A stretch of 13,002 nucleotides of DNA from Prevotellaceae bacterium (lineage in GTDB: Bacteria; Bacteroidota; Bacteroidia; Bacteroidales; UBA932), in assembly GCA_031257455.1 (NCBI GenBank), contig JAIROQ010000061.1, positions 1 to 13,002 of the forward strand, given 5' to 3'. The number at the start of each line of letters is the position of its first letter. Position 1 is the first letter of the stretch. The translations under genes were made by a program, and so were the position numbers. Under the pieces are notes generated by a model. That model worked only from the letters and a program-made list of their open reading frames with translations, was not told the origin of the DNA and searched no databases. This document shows, piece after piece, positions 6,743 through 12,923 of the stretch.

Positions 6743-6942
6743 TGTGCTAATGTGATAATGTGCTAATGTGCTAATGTGATAATGTGCTAATGTGATAATG
6801 TGCTAATGTGATAATGTGATAATGTGACTAATTGTTTAATGTGACTAATTAAATACAAGGTAAAGCGTAAGGCGTAAAGCGTAATGGCGTCAGCAACTCA
6901 TAATTCATAATTCATAATTCATAACTCATAACTCATAACTCT
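6734..6942. repeat. 8-bp tandem array (ATGTGCTA/ATGTGATA) plus ATTCATA array
   Basis: Eleven contiguous 8-bp units run from 6734 to 6821, each ATGTGCTA or ATGTGATA in the order C C A C C A C A C A A at the variable base. ATGTGACTA, ATTGTTTA and a second ATGTGACTA follow. After AAATACAAGG come GTAAAGCGTAAGGC words, a linker TGGCGTCAGC, and about seven ATTCATA/ACTCATA units up to the DUF5606 start. The first unit holds the coaE stop codon. Nothing else is seen in this gap. Confidence 0.9.
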
Positions 6943-6943
6943 T

Positions 6944-7363
6944 ATGGTTGATTTACAAAAAATTTTAGCTATTACTGATTATCCCGGTTTATTTCGCCGT
7001 CTTTCGCAGGGAAGGAACGGTATTATTGTGGAGTCCATGCTGGACGGGAAACGTATGAATGCCGGCGCTTCCATGCGCATTACGGCATTGTCGGACGTGG
7101 CCATTTATACCGATACGGAAGAACTGCCCCTGCGCGAAGCGCTCATCAAAATCAAGGAAAAAGAAAACGGCGAAGCGGCCATTGACCATAAATCGGCGCC
7201 GGAAGTATTGCGGAAATACTTTGAAGAAGTCCTGCCCAATTATGACCGCGAACGCTTCTATCCGTCACACATGAAAAAAACGCTGGAATGGTACAACCTG
7301 CTGCAAAAAAATAACCTCCTCGACTTCGACAAAGAGGAGGAAAACCCCAACCCACCCGCTTAA
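6944..7363 (+). CDS. DUF5606-domain protein
   Basis: A 139-residue soluble protein of the Bacteroidota-specific DUF5606 family; its function is unknown. Family-like features are DLQKILAITDYPGLFRRLSQ, RNGIIVESMLDGKR and ITALSDVAIYTDTEELPLRE near the N-terminus (about residues 3-68), a KIKEKENG helix, and a C-terminal helical segment KYFEEVLPNYDRERFYPSHM with an acidic, Pro-rich tail (EEENPNPPA). The N-terminal part looks like a small beta-rich domain. In Bacteroides I recall this gene beside coaE and a clp ATPase gene, and the same set is found here with an MFS gene inserted between. Its TAA stop begins the TAAATCTTT repeat leading to the MFS start at 7384. Confidence 0.85.
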   Translation: MVDLQKILAITDYPGLFRRLSQGRNGIIVESMLDGKRMNAGASMRITALSDVAIYTDTEELPLREALIKIKEKENGEAAIDHKSAPEVLRKYFEEVLPNYDRERFYPSHMKKTLEWYNLLQKNNLLDFDKEEENPNPPA

Positions 7364-7383
7364 ATCTTTAAATCTTTTAAATC
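7361..7383. repeat. short TAAATCTTT direct repeat
   Basis: TAAATCTTT, AAATCTTTT and AAATC fill the whole gap between the DUF5606 stop (7361-7363, part of the first unit) and the MFS start codon at 7384. There is no room for a separate promoter, so the two genes are probably cotranscribed. Confidence 0.6.
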
Positions 7384-8814
7384 ATGAAAAAATTATTACG
7401 CGAATCCAAAACGGCACGGTGGGCGGTACTGCTGTGCCTTGCGCTCCCGATGTTTGCCTCTTATTTCTTTGACGACATGTTTTCGATGGTCAGCCAGATA
7501 TTCAACAATCCCGAATTGCTGGAACTTGGCTGGGATGCGGAAGACTATGGCTTCTACGGCGGCGCTTATTCATCGCTTTGCGTCTTCGGCGGGTTAATCA
7601 TCTGCGGGATGCTGCTTGACAAATGGGGCGTCCGTTTTACGGGAACACTGTTCGTAACCTTGATGGTCGGCGGGGCGCTCATCGTGGCCTATGCCCTGTC
7701 TCCGGCATTTCCGGACAGCGCGGTGGCCGGCTTTGCAGGCCATACGTTGGGATTTGCAAAACCATCGCTGGCGGTAGCCTATGCGGGATGCGCGTTATTC
7801 GGGCTGGGCAGTGAAATTGCCGGCGTAGCGGTAACCAAATCCATTGCAAAATGGTTCAAAGGAAAAGAAATGGCATTGGCTATGGGATTGCAATTATCCC
7901 TCGCTCGCTTGGGAACGGCCATTGCCCTGCTGCTCGCGCCGATGGTGATTGCCGTAAAACAAAATACCTGCCTCCCGCTGCCGGAATCGAACGACATGTC
8001 GGAAATCGGACTGTTCCTGCTGCTGATTGGTTTTGTAACGTGGTTTGTGTTTATTTCGTTCGACAAAAAAATGGATGCACAAACGGCGGCAGCCAATGTG
8101 AACAACGCCGGCGAAGAAGATAAATTCAAATTCTCGGACATCGGAAAAATACTTACCAACAAACATTTTATACTTATATCGTTTTTGTGCGTATTTTTTT
8201 ATTGCTGCATCAATTCTTTCAAACGTTTTGCCGCCGCGATACTCGTACCGCGTTTCGGCGAAGTATCCATTTCCCTGTTTGGCGTGGAATTTCAGACTTC
8301 ATCTATTATGATGATTTTGCTGCCCATATTCACGATAGTCTTCACGCCCCTGTTCGGCTCGGCGATAGACAATAAGGGAAAAGCCACCAAATGGCTGCTC
8401 GTAGGGTCGGTGGTGGTGCTTTGCGCGCACCTTATCATTGCATTTGCGCCGCAGGTACAACTGTTCGGGTTCATAGGGCTGTCGCTATTGGGCGTGGGCT
8501 ACTCGCTGGTGCCGGCTGCCATGTGGCCGTCCGTAACGAAAATAATTCCCGAAAGCAAATTAGGTACGGCCTATTCGCTTATTTTCTGGATTCAGAATAT
8601 CGGTTTAATGTCCGTGCCGGTGGTGATTGGCAAAATCTTCAAGTCGGTGGATACGCCGGCAGCCGCCGTACCTTATGCCGAAATGGTATTCATTATCCTT
8701 GCATGCATCGCCATTATCATTTCGATAGTGCTGAAACAATCTTCGCAAAAACACCCCGAGCTGGAACTGGATAAACCGAATAAGATTCAGTCTAAGTTAG
8801 AAGTCGTAAGTTAG
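7384..8814 (+). CDS. MFS transporter
   Basis: A 476-residue inner-membrane protein with about twelve hydrophobic segments. The major facilitator motif A after the second segment reads GMLLDKWGVR (residues 75-84), and its second-half counterpart is GSAIDNKGKATKW. GCALFGLGSEIAGVAVTKSI resembles segment 4 of family members. A polar, charged loop around residues 225-255 (FDKKMDAQTAAANVNNAGEE) separates the two halves. It belongs to a branch of MFS proteins in Bacteroidota sometimes labelled MFSD1-like; the substrate cannot be predicted. The last seven codons (SKLEVVS) and the TAG stop lie in a 14-bp direct repeat, so the C-terminal tail is probably repeat derived. It faces clpC across a strong terminator. 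Confidence 0.9.
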   Translation: MKKLLRESKTARWAVLLCLALPMFASYFFDDMFSMVSQIFNNPELLELGWDAEDYGFYGGAYSSLCVFGGLIICGMLLDKWGVRFTGTLFVTLMVGGALIVAYALSPAFPDSAVAGFAGHTLGFAKPSLAVAYAGCALFGLGSEIAGVAVTKSIAKWFKGKEMALAMGLQLSLARLGTAIALLLAPMVIAVKQNTCLPLPESNDMSEIGLFLLLIGFVTWFVFISFDKKMDAQTAAANVNNAGEEDKFKFSDIGKILTNKHFILISFLCVFFYCCINSFKRFAAAILVPRFGEVSISLFGVEFQTSSIMMILLPIFTIVFTPLFGSAIDNKGKATKWLLVGSVVVLCAHLIIAFAPQVQLFGFIGLSLLGVGYSLVPAAMWPSVTKIIPESKLGTAYSLIFWIQNIGLMSVPVVIGKIFKSVDTPAAAVPYAEMVFIILACIAIIISIVLKQSSQKHPELELDKPNKIQSKLEVVS

Positions 8815-8826
8815 AAGTCGTAAGTC
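8794..8826. repeat. 14-bp direct repeat at the 3' end of the MFS gene
   Basis: AAGTTAGAAGTCGT occurs at 8794-8807 and again at 8808-8821, followed by a partial AAGTC. The first copy is coding (Lys-Leu-Glu-Val-Val) and the second provides the stop codon at 8812-8814. Confidence 0.8.
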
Positions 8827-8838
8827 GCGACAAGCGCA

Positions 8839-8882
8839 CTAAAAGAACCGCCGGTATGTTTTCATACCGGCGGTTCTTTTAG
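8839..8882. terminator. strong bidirectional terminator between MFS and clpC
   Basis: A perfect 20-bp stem, with the left arm CTAAAAGAACCGCCGGTATG at 8839-8858, a TTTT loop at 8859-8862 and the right arm at 8863-8882. The A-tract at the base of the left arm and the T-tract of the right arm give a U run on either strand, so it can end both convergent transcripts. Confidence 0.92.
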
Positions 8883-8893
8883 GCGCAAGCCGA

Positions 8894-8921
8894 CCTTAAA
8901 CTTCAAACTTTAAACTTTAAA
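8894..8921. repeat. AAACTTTA-type array overlapping the clpC stop
   Basis: TTAAACTTCAAACTTTAAAC and a further TTTAAAC unit. Read on the minus strand it is GTTTAAA/GTTTGAA, and the clpC stop codon TAA (8917-8919) is the first such unit. Confidence 0.7.
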
Positions 8922-11442
8922 CATTGCGTTTTTCACTTTCAACTACTACGTCATTTTTTTCCTCGTTGAGGAGGACTTTGAGTTGTTGTCCGGGTTTCAG
9001 TTGGAGCCGGATGATGGCTTCCGCCAAATTATCTTCGAGGTATTTTTGTACGGCGCGTTTCAGGGGACGTGCGCCGTACTTGGCGTCATAGCCCTGCTCG
9101 GCGACAAAATCTTTCGCTTCTTCGGTAATCTCCACGCTGTAGCCCAACTCTGCTATCCGTTGGTACAGGTGCGCCAGCTCAATATCGATAATCTTGAAGA
9201 TGGCTTCCCTGCCCAATGAGTTGAAGAGGATTTGTTCGTCCACGCGGTTCAGAAACTCCGGCGTGAAAGTGCGCTGCAAGGCTTTTTCAATGATGCCGCG
9301 CGTATTTTCGGCGGTATCGCGTTTGGTCTGGGTGGCAAAGCCAACGCCCTGCCCGTATTCCTTCAATTCGCGGCTGCCGATGTTGGATGTCATAATCAGT
9401 ACCGTGTTGCGGAAATCCACATAGCGGCCGTTGCTGTCGGTGAGGCGGCCTTCATCGAATACTTGCAGCAGCAAGTTGAAAATATCGGCATGCGCTTTCT
9501 CTATTTCGTCCAACAGCACCACCGCATAAGGTTTGCGGCGCACGCGCTCGGTCAGCTGCCCGCCTTCTTCGTAGCCTACATAGCCCGGCGGCGCGCCGAT
9601 AAGGCGGCTTAGCGAATATTTTTCCATGTATTCGCTCATGTCGATACGAATCAGGTTTTCGGAGGTATCGAATAAATATTCCGAAATCTCTTTTGCCAGC
9701 TGCGTTTTCCCCACGCCGGTAGGGCCAAGGAAGATGAATGTGCCGATAGGCTTGTTCGGGTCTTTCAGTCCGGCGCGGTTGCGGCGGATAGCACGCACGA
9801 TTTTTTCGATGGCTTCATCCTGCCCGATAACGCGCTTCTTCAGCTCTTCGCCCATTTTCAGGAGGCGATTGCTTTCGTCTTCCGCCACGCGGTGTACAGG
9901 CACGCCGGCAATCATTGAAACCACTTCGGCTACCTGTTCCTCATTCACTGTCGCGCGATTTTTCGTTTGTTCTTCTTCCCATTTTTTCAGGGCTTCGTCA
10001 AGGTCTTTTTGCTTCGCGAGTTCTTCGTCCCGCAATATCTTTGCGTGGTCGAACTGTTGCCTGTTTGCCGCATCGCGCTTGCGTTCGCGGATATCCTCCA
10101 GTTCTTTTTCCATGTCCGTAATTGCTTCCGGTATGGAAATATCGGCGATGTGCATCCGCGCTCCCGCCTCGTCCATCGCGTCAATCGCCTTGTCGGGCAA
10201 ACAGCGGTCGGTGATGTAGCGTTGCGTGAAAGTTACGCATGCTTTCAGGGCTTCGGGCGTATAGGTAACGTTATGGTGCATTTCGTAACGTTCCTTGATA
10301 TTGTTCAGTATTTCCAATGTTTCTTCGGGCGAAGTCGGATTGACGATAATCTTTTGGAAACGGCGTTCCAGTGCGCCGTCTTTTTCGATGTTTTCGCGGT
10401 ATTCGTTCAAAGTCGTAGCGCCGATACATTGGAGTTCGCCGCGTGCCAGCGCCGGTTTCAGCATATTGGCTGCATCCAGCGACCCGCCGGCATTGCCTGC
10501 GCCCACGATAGTATGAATTTCATCAATAAAAAGGATGATATTCCCGTTCTTCGTGATTTCGCCCAAGATGCCCTTCATGCGTTCTTCAAACTGCCCGCGA
10601 TACTTTGTGCCGGCCACAATAGCGCCTACATCCAGCGAAATAATCCGTTTACTCAACAGGATGCGCGACACTTTTTTCTGTGCAATGCGCAATGCCAATC
10701 CTTCTGCAATGGCCGATTTCCCCACTCCCGGCTCGCCAATCAATATAGGGTTATTTTTTTTGCGGCGGGTTAAAATCTGCGCCAGCCGTTCGATTTCTTT
10801 TTCGCGTCCCACCACCGGGTCCAGCTTGCCGTTGGCCGCGTAGGCGGTAAGGTCGATACCGAAATTGTCCAAAATAGGCGTATCGCTTTGCGACTTGGCG
10901 GGCGGCGCCGGCGCCGCCACCGGTTTGGCCGGCCGCTGTGGCGGCAGTTCGGGTTCCGGTTCGTCTTCAAAATCCGTCAGCCCCTGCGGCATTTTCGGAA
11001 GGTCGAAATTCTGATTGGCCAATTTCGCGCAGACGCTCCTGTAATCCACGTGCAGCTTGGCCAGCAGCAGGGCGGCGCGTGATTTATCTTCTCTCAATAT
11101 CGCCAGCAGCAGGTGTTCGGCTGAGGGCATTTCCGTTTTGAAAGCAAGCCCTTCGAGGTACATTTGTTTTAATACCTTGTCGGTGACTTTGGAATACGCC
11201 AGTTTGTCGGCCTCTTCGTAAGGGATGATGCTGTCGGTGCGCACGGACAGTTCAAGTACTTTTTTCAGCGAAGCCGTCTTTATCCCAAGCATGGAGAGGG
11301 TTTTCATCGCCTCGTTATTTTCCTGCCGGATGATGCCCAGCACCAAATGTTCCGGCTCAACAATATAATTGCCCAACCGCATGGCCTCTTCCCGGCTATA
11401 ATTGATGATTTGATGAACTTCCGGCGATAATTTTAATTCCAT
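8917..11442 (-). CDS. clpC: ATP-dependent Clp protease ATP-binding subunit ClpC
   Basis: An 841-residue AAA+ unfoldase that feeds proteins to ClpP and handles damaged or regulated proteins. Residues 1-145 hold two Clp N-domain repeats, followed by a Pro/Ala-rich linker (about 160-185). The first AAA module has Walker A GEPGVGKS (236-243, Lys242) and Walker B LFIDE (304-308); a UVR-like coiled-coil middle domain spans about 443-485. The second module has Walker A GPTGVGKT (573-580) and Walker B VVLLDE (641-646). Val700-Gly701-Phe702 after [15 protein letters not shown] is the loop that docks ClpP and, with the short middle domain, separates ClpC from the ClpB disaggregase. ATG 11442 is chosen over an in-frame GTG at 11451 because AGGAG lies eight bases upstream of it. 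A -7 box is present; clpP is not in the window. Confidence 0.96.
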   Translation of the reverse strand: MELKLSPEVHQIINYSREEAMRLGNYIVEPEHLVLGIIRQENNEAMKTLSMLGIKTASLKKVLELSVRTDSIIPYEEADKLAYSKVTDKVLKQMYLEGLAFKTEMPSAEHLLLAILREDKSRAALLLAKLHVDYRSVCAKLANQNFDLPKMPQGLTDFEDEPEPELPPQRPAKPVAAPAPPAKSQSDTPILDNFGIDLTAYAANGKLDPVVGREKEIERLAQILTRRKKNNPILIGEPGVGKSAIAEGLALRIAQKKVSRILLSKRIISLDVGAIVAGTKYRGQFEERMKGILGEITKNGNIILFIDEIHTIVGAGNAGGSLDAANMLKPALARGELQCIGATTLNEYRENIEKDGALERRFQKIIVNPTSPEETLEILNNIKERYEMHHNVTYTPEALKACVTFTQRYITDRCLPDKAIDAMDEAGARMHIADISIPEAITDMEKELEDIRERKRDAANRQQFDHAKILRDEELAKQKDLDEALKKWEEEQTKNRATVNEEQVAEVVSMIAGVPVHRVAEDESNRLLKMGEELKKRVIGQDEAIEKIVRAIRRNRAGLKDPNKPIGTFIFLGPTGVGKTQLAKEISEYLFDTSENLIRIDMSEYMEKYSLSRLIGAPPGYVGYEEGGQLTERVRRKPYAVVLLDEIEKAHADIFNLLLQVFDEGRLTDSNGRYVDFRNTVLIMTSNIGSRELKEYGQGVGFATQTKRDTAENTRGIIEKALQRTFTPEFLNRVDEQILFNSLGREAIFKIIDIELAHLYQRIAELGYSVEITEEAKDFVAEQGYDAKYGARPLKRAVQKYLEDNLAEAIIRLQLKPGQQLKVLLNEEKNDVVVESEKRNV

Positions 11443-11473
11443 AGATTGCACTCCTGATAATTTTTACTGCAGG

Positions 11474-11481
11474 CAAAGATA
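11474..11481 (-). promoter_or_regulatory. -7 promoter box for clpC
   Basis: On the minus strand TATCTTTG, a full match to TAnnTTTG, 31 bases upstream of the clpC ATG. Between them lies a true Shine-Dalgarno AGGAG (minus strand, about 11451-11455), unusual among the genes of this window. No heat-shock CIRCE-type inverted repeat is visible. Confidence 0.65.
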
Positions 11482-11492
11482 CGAAAAAGTTA

Positions 11493-11600
11493 GGAGGTAT
11501 GAGTTATGAGTTATGAGTTATGAAGTATGAGTTATGAGTTGGCTTGCGCCTGCCGCCATTTTCAATTTTCAATTTTCAATTTTCAACTTTCAATTTTCTA
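11493..11600. repeat. TATGAGT array, GC-rich linker and TTTCAAT array
   Basis: About seven TATGAGT/TATGAAG units (11499-11540), then the linker GGCTTGCGCCTGCCGCCA (11541-11558), then about five TTTCAAT units followed by TTTCAACTTTCAATTTTC. The 19 bases TGCGCCTGCCGCCATTTTC at 11545-11563 recur at 12258-12276. The whole block lies between the divergent promoters of clpC and the PIN gene. Confidence 0.85.
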
Positions 11601-11639
11601 CTCTCTACGTTTACAGCTACGGGAGATATAATTTTTTCG

Positions 11640-11647
11640 TACCTTTG
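11640..11647 (+). promoter_or_regulatory. -7 promoter box for the PIN/partner pair
   Basis: TACCTTTG fully matches TAnnTTTG and lies 15 bases upstream of the ATG at 11663, so the leader would be very short. It also shows that an in-frame extension upstream of 11663, into the repeat array, is not real. Confidence 0.65.
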
Positions 11648-11662
11648 CAGAAAATAAGGGTA

Positions 11663-12008
11663 ATGAAACAACGAGTATATATCGATACATCTGTAATAGG
11701 CGGGTATTTTGACGTGGAATTTGCCAAAGACACCATTCCTTTCTTCGAGAGTTTATACAGCGGGGAATGGCAAATCCTGTTATCCGACCAGCTTAACAGG
11801 GAATTGGAAAAAGCGCCGGAACACGTCAGGGCGCTATTGAAAACCTTCTCTCCCGCCCTTTACCGGGCTGACATTTTAGTGAGTTAATTTTAAGCACATC
11901 GTTAATCTTGGCCGGATAAAAGGCTACAACGGTATAAATTTGCAACACGGATACCATACTATAGAAATAAGAACCCCTAAAGAGGTAATGAATTATGAAA
12001 ACAAGTAA
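11663..12008 (+). pseudogene. PIN-domain toxin-like gene, broken by an internal deletion and a 2-base frameshift
   Basis: The open part, 74 codons to 11887, begins MKQRVYIDTSVIGGYFDVEF with the first PIN catalytic Asp (Asp8) and continues to a Glu-rich NRELEKAPEHVRALLKTF. PIN proteins of this type are metal-dependent ribonucleases of about 130-150 residues. Here ALYR (to residue 68) joins directly to ADILVS, so roughly 40 residues, including the segment that normally carries a later acidic ligand (DCRHIA in relatives), are missing. After AGT the sequence TTAATTTTAAG equals TTGGAATTTTAAG minus GG; restoring two bases gives the family's C-terminus WNFKHIVNLGRIKGYNGINL, then QHGYHTIEIRTPKEV, running on to a TAA at 12006-12008. 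The catalytic site should be dead. The downstream small gene starts at 11995, inside this remnant. Confidence 0.85.
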
Positions 12009-12216
12009 CAGACTCCCCTTGCCCGAGCCGGTAATCATTCCCGGCATCATGGAATTGATACGGGCGAACAAAGACCGGATAAGCCTCGAAACATTCGACA
12101 TGACATACGAGGAAAAAATGGAATACTTCAGGCGCGGCCGCATAGAAAATCCCATATTCCCGGCCGATTATGAACTCGCTGGAAAACCAGTGCCCGAAGA
12201 TTTGAAAATGTGCTAA
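11995..12216 (+). CDS. small partner of the PIN gene (antitoxin-like, hypothetical)
   Basis: A 73-residue protein. IMELIRANKDRISLETFDMTYEEKMEYF (about residues 16-43) has the pattern of small proteins found next to PIN genes in Bacteroidota and Cyanobacteria, where a predicted helix with I-R-x-x-[KR]-D-x-[IL]-S and DMTxEE precedes a basic C-terminus. An antitoxin role is inferred from this pattern and the arrangement only. Its ATG overlaps the ancestral end of the PIN gene by 14 bases, as in translationally coupled toxin-antitoxin pairs. With the PIN frame now ending at 11887, that coupling is lost. The last two codons and the stop, ATG TGC TAA, are the first unit of the repeat array downstream, exactly as in coaE. 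With the toxin gone it may be free to decay. Confidence 0.6.
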   Translation: MKTSNRLPLPEPVIIPGIMELIRANKDRISLETFDMTYEEKMEYFRRGRIENPIFPADYELAGKPVPEDLKMC

Positions 12217-12300
12217 TGTGACTAATGTGCTAATGTGACTAATTGGGCTGACGCCACTGCGCCTGCCGCCATTTTCCACTCTCCACTCTCCACTCTCCAC
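12208..12300. repeat. ATGTGCTA array, GGCTGACGCC linker, CCACTCT array
   Basis: ATGTGCTA (12208-12215), ATGTGACTA, ATGTGCTA, ATGTGACTA and ATT are followed by the linker GGGCTGACGCCACTGCGCC and TGCCGCCATTTT, and then four CCACTCT units. It combines the word family of 6734-6830 with the linker of 11541-11563. The first unit carries the stop codon of the preceding gene. Confidence 0.85.
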
Positions 12301-12302
12301 TA

Positions 12303-12480
12303 ACCCGTCATTCCGACCAAGCCCGCGAGGGACGAGCGGGCGCATGGAGAAATCTACTCCCCAAAGCAAGCCGTTTACGGTCGCCCCGTCAGGGACGGAA
12401 TGTGTAGGAGAGACCGATATTCGATATTCGAGCATGGAGAGACTGCTATCACATTCCGTCCCCGACCTGCCCGTAGGTAG
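12303..12480. repeat. inverted-repeat region without genes
   Basis: GCCCGC (12321-12326) pairs with GCGGGC (12336-12341) around a nine-base loop, just after CGTCATTCCGACC, a phrase that looks like a dispersed bacterial repeat. GGGACGGAATGTG (12392-12404) and CACATTCCGTCCC (12450-12462) are perfect 13-bp inverted copies enclosing a doubled CGATATT word. TAGCTAC-type words occur near 12478 and 12521. No plausible protein was found on either strand between 12217 and 12923. Confidence 0.65.
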
Positions 12481-12599
12481 CTACACCCTCAGCTTTATCA
12501 CGCGCTTCACCAAGTCGGGATAGCTACTGAAAGAGCCCCGCACGCTCGTATATAACCTGCGCCTTACAGCGCGACCCGATGATGGTAATATACACGACC

Positions 12600-12737
12600 C
12601 TCCTGCGGACGCAGGACAGTCGCTCCTACGGACGTAGGACAATCGCTCCTACGGACGTAGGACAATCGCTCCTACGGACGTAGGACAATCGCTCCTACGG
12701 ACGTAGGACAATTACTCCTACGGACGTAGGACAGGCG
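12600..12737. repeat. 23-bp tandem palindromic repeat, six copies
   Basis: The unit CTCCTACGGACGTAGGACAATCG repeats with an exact 23-bp period; the palindromic cores start at 12601, 12624, 12647, 12670, 12693 and 12716. Each core, TCCTACGGACGTAGGA, forms a 6-bp stem with a GGAC loop. The first copy reads TCCTGCGGACGCAGGA: both arms changed together, keeping the pairing. The seven-base joints vary slightly (ACAGTCG, CAATCG, CAATTA, CAGGCG). There are no unique spacers, so this is not a CRISPR array. Confidence 0.93.
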
Positions 12738-12746
12738 CGATACAGG

Positions 12747-12871
12747 GGAGCATCCCGGCTCACTGACGGGCAGGCAGGGAACAAAGGAATTAAGAATTGG
12801 AGTGACCAGTTGCATTTGGTACTTGAATCTACCTTTTTTTCCATTCCAGACGGCTGCTTCCGGGATGCTCC
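12747..12871. other. 12-bp inverted repeat bounding a 125-base segment
   Basis: GGAGCATCCCGG (12747-12758) and CCGGGATGCTCC (12860-12871) are perfect inverted copies about 100 bases apart. The enclosed sequence holds no gene and no obvious internal repeat. It could be a small miniature-element remnant or a large weak hairpin; no flanking target-site duplication was recognised. Confidence 0.5.
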
Positions 12872-12893
12872 GGCGGCATTTGAGAAAATTTGC

Positions 12894-12901
12894 TACCTTT
12901 G
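12894..12901 (+). promoter_or_regulatory. -7 promoter box for the last gene
   Basis: TACCTTTG fully matches TAnnTTTG, 22 bases upstream of the ATG at 12924. It supports the start of the truncated gene at the right edge. Confidence 0.6.
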
Positions 12902-12923
12902 CCACTCAAAAACCGGAAAATAA

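Noticed and set aside
9626..10773. Long plus-strand open frames opposite clpC (up to 268 codons)
   Set aside because: Shadows of the clpC coding strand; Ser/Arg/Phe-rich composition and no family match.
8917..11442. ClpB disaggregase instead of ClpC
   Set aside because: The short UVR-type middle domain and the VGF ClpP-docking loop at 700-702 fit ClpC; ClpB has a long coiled-coil middle domain and lacks the loop.
11534..11662. N-terminal extension of the PIN gene from 11534
   Set aside because: Those codons are the translated TTTCAAT array (FNFQFSIFNFQFS) and lie upstream of the -7 box at 11640; the real start is 11663.
12481..12600. Minus-strand reading frame ending in SSYPDLVKRVIKLRV with stop at 12481-12483
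   Set aside because: It is open only by running back into the 23-bp tandem repeat, has no start or promoter that I can support, and no family was recognised. It could be a gene remnant, but the evidence is too thin to list.
12600..12737. Possible CRISPR array
   Set aside because: The 23-bp period consists of the palindromic core plus a nearly constant seven-base joint; there are no unique spacers and no cas genes nearby.
12672..12905. Minus-strand open frame of 77 codons
   Set aside because: It runs through the tandem palindromes and antisense across the promoter of the last gene; its composition is repeat driven (RRSNCPTSVGAIVLRP).
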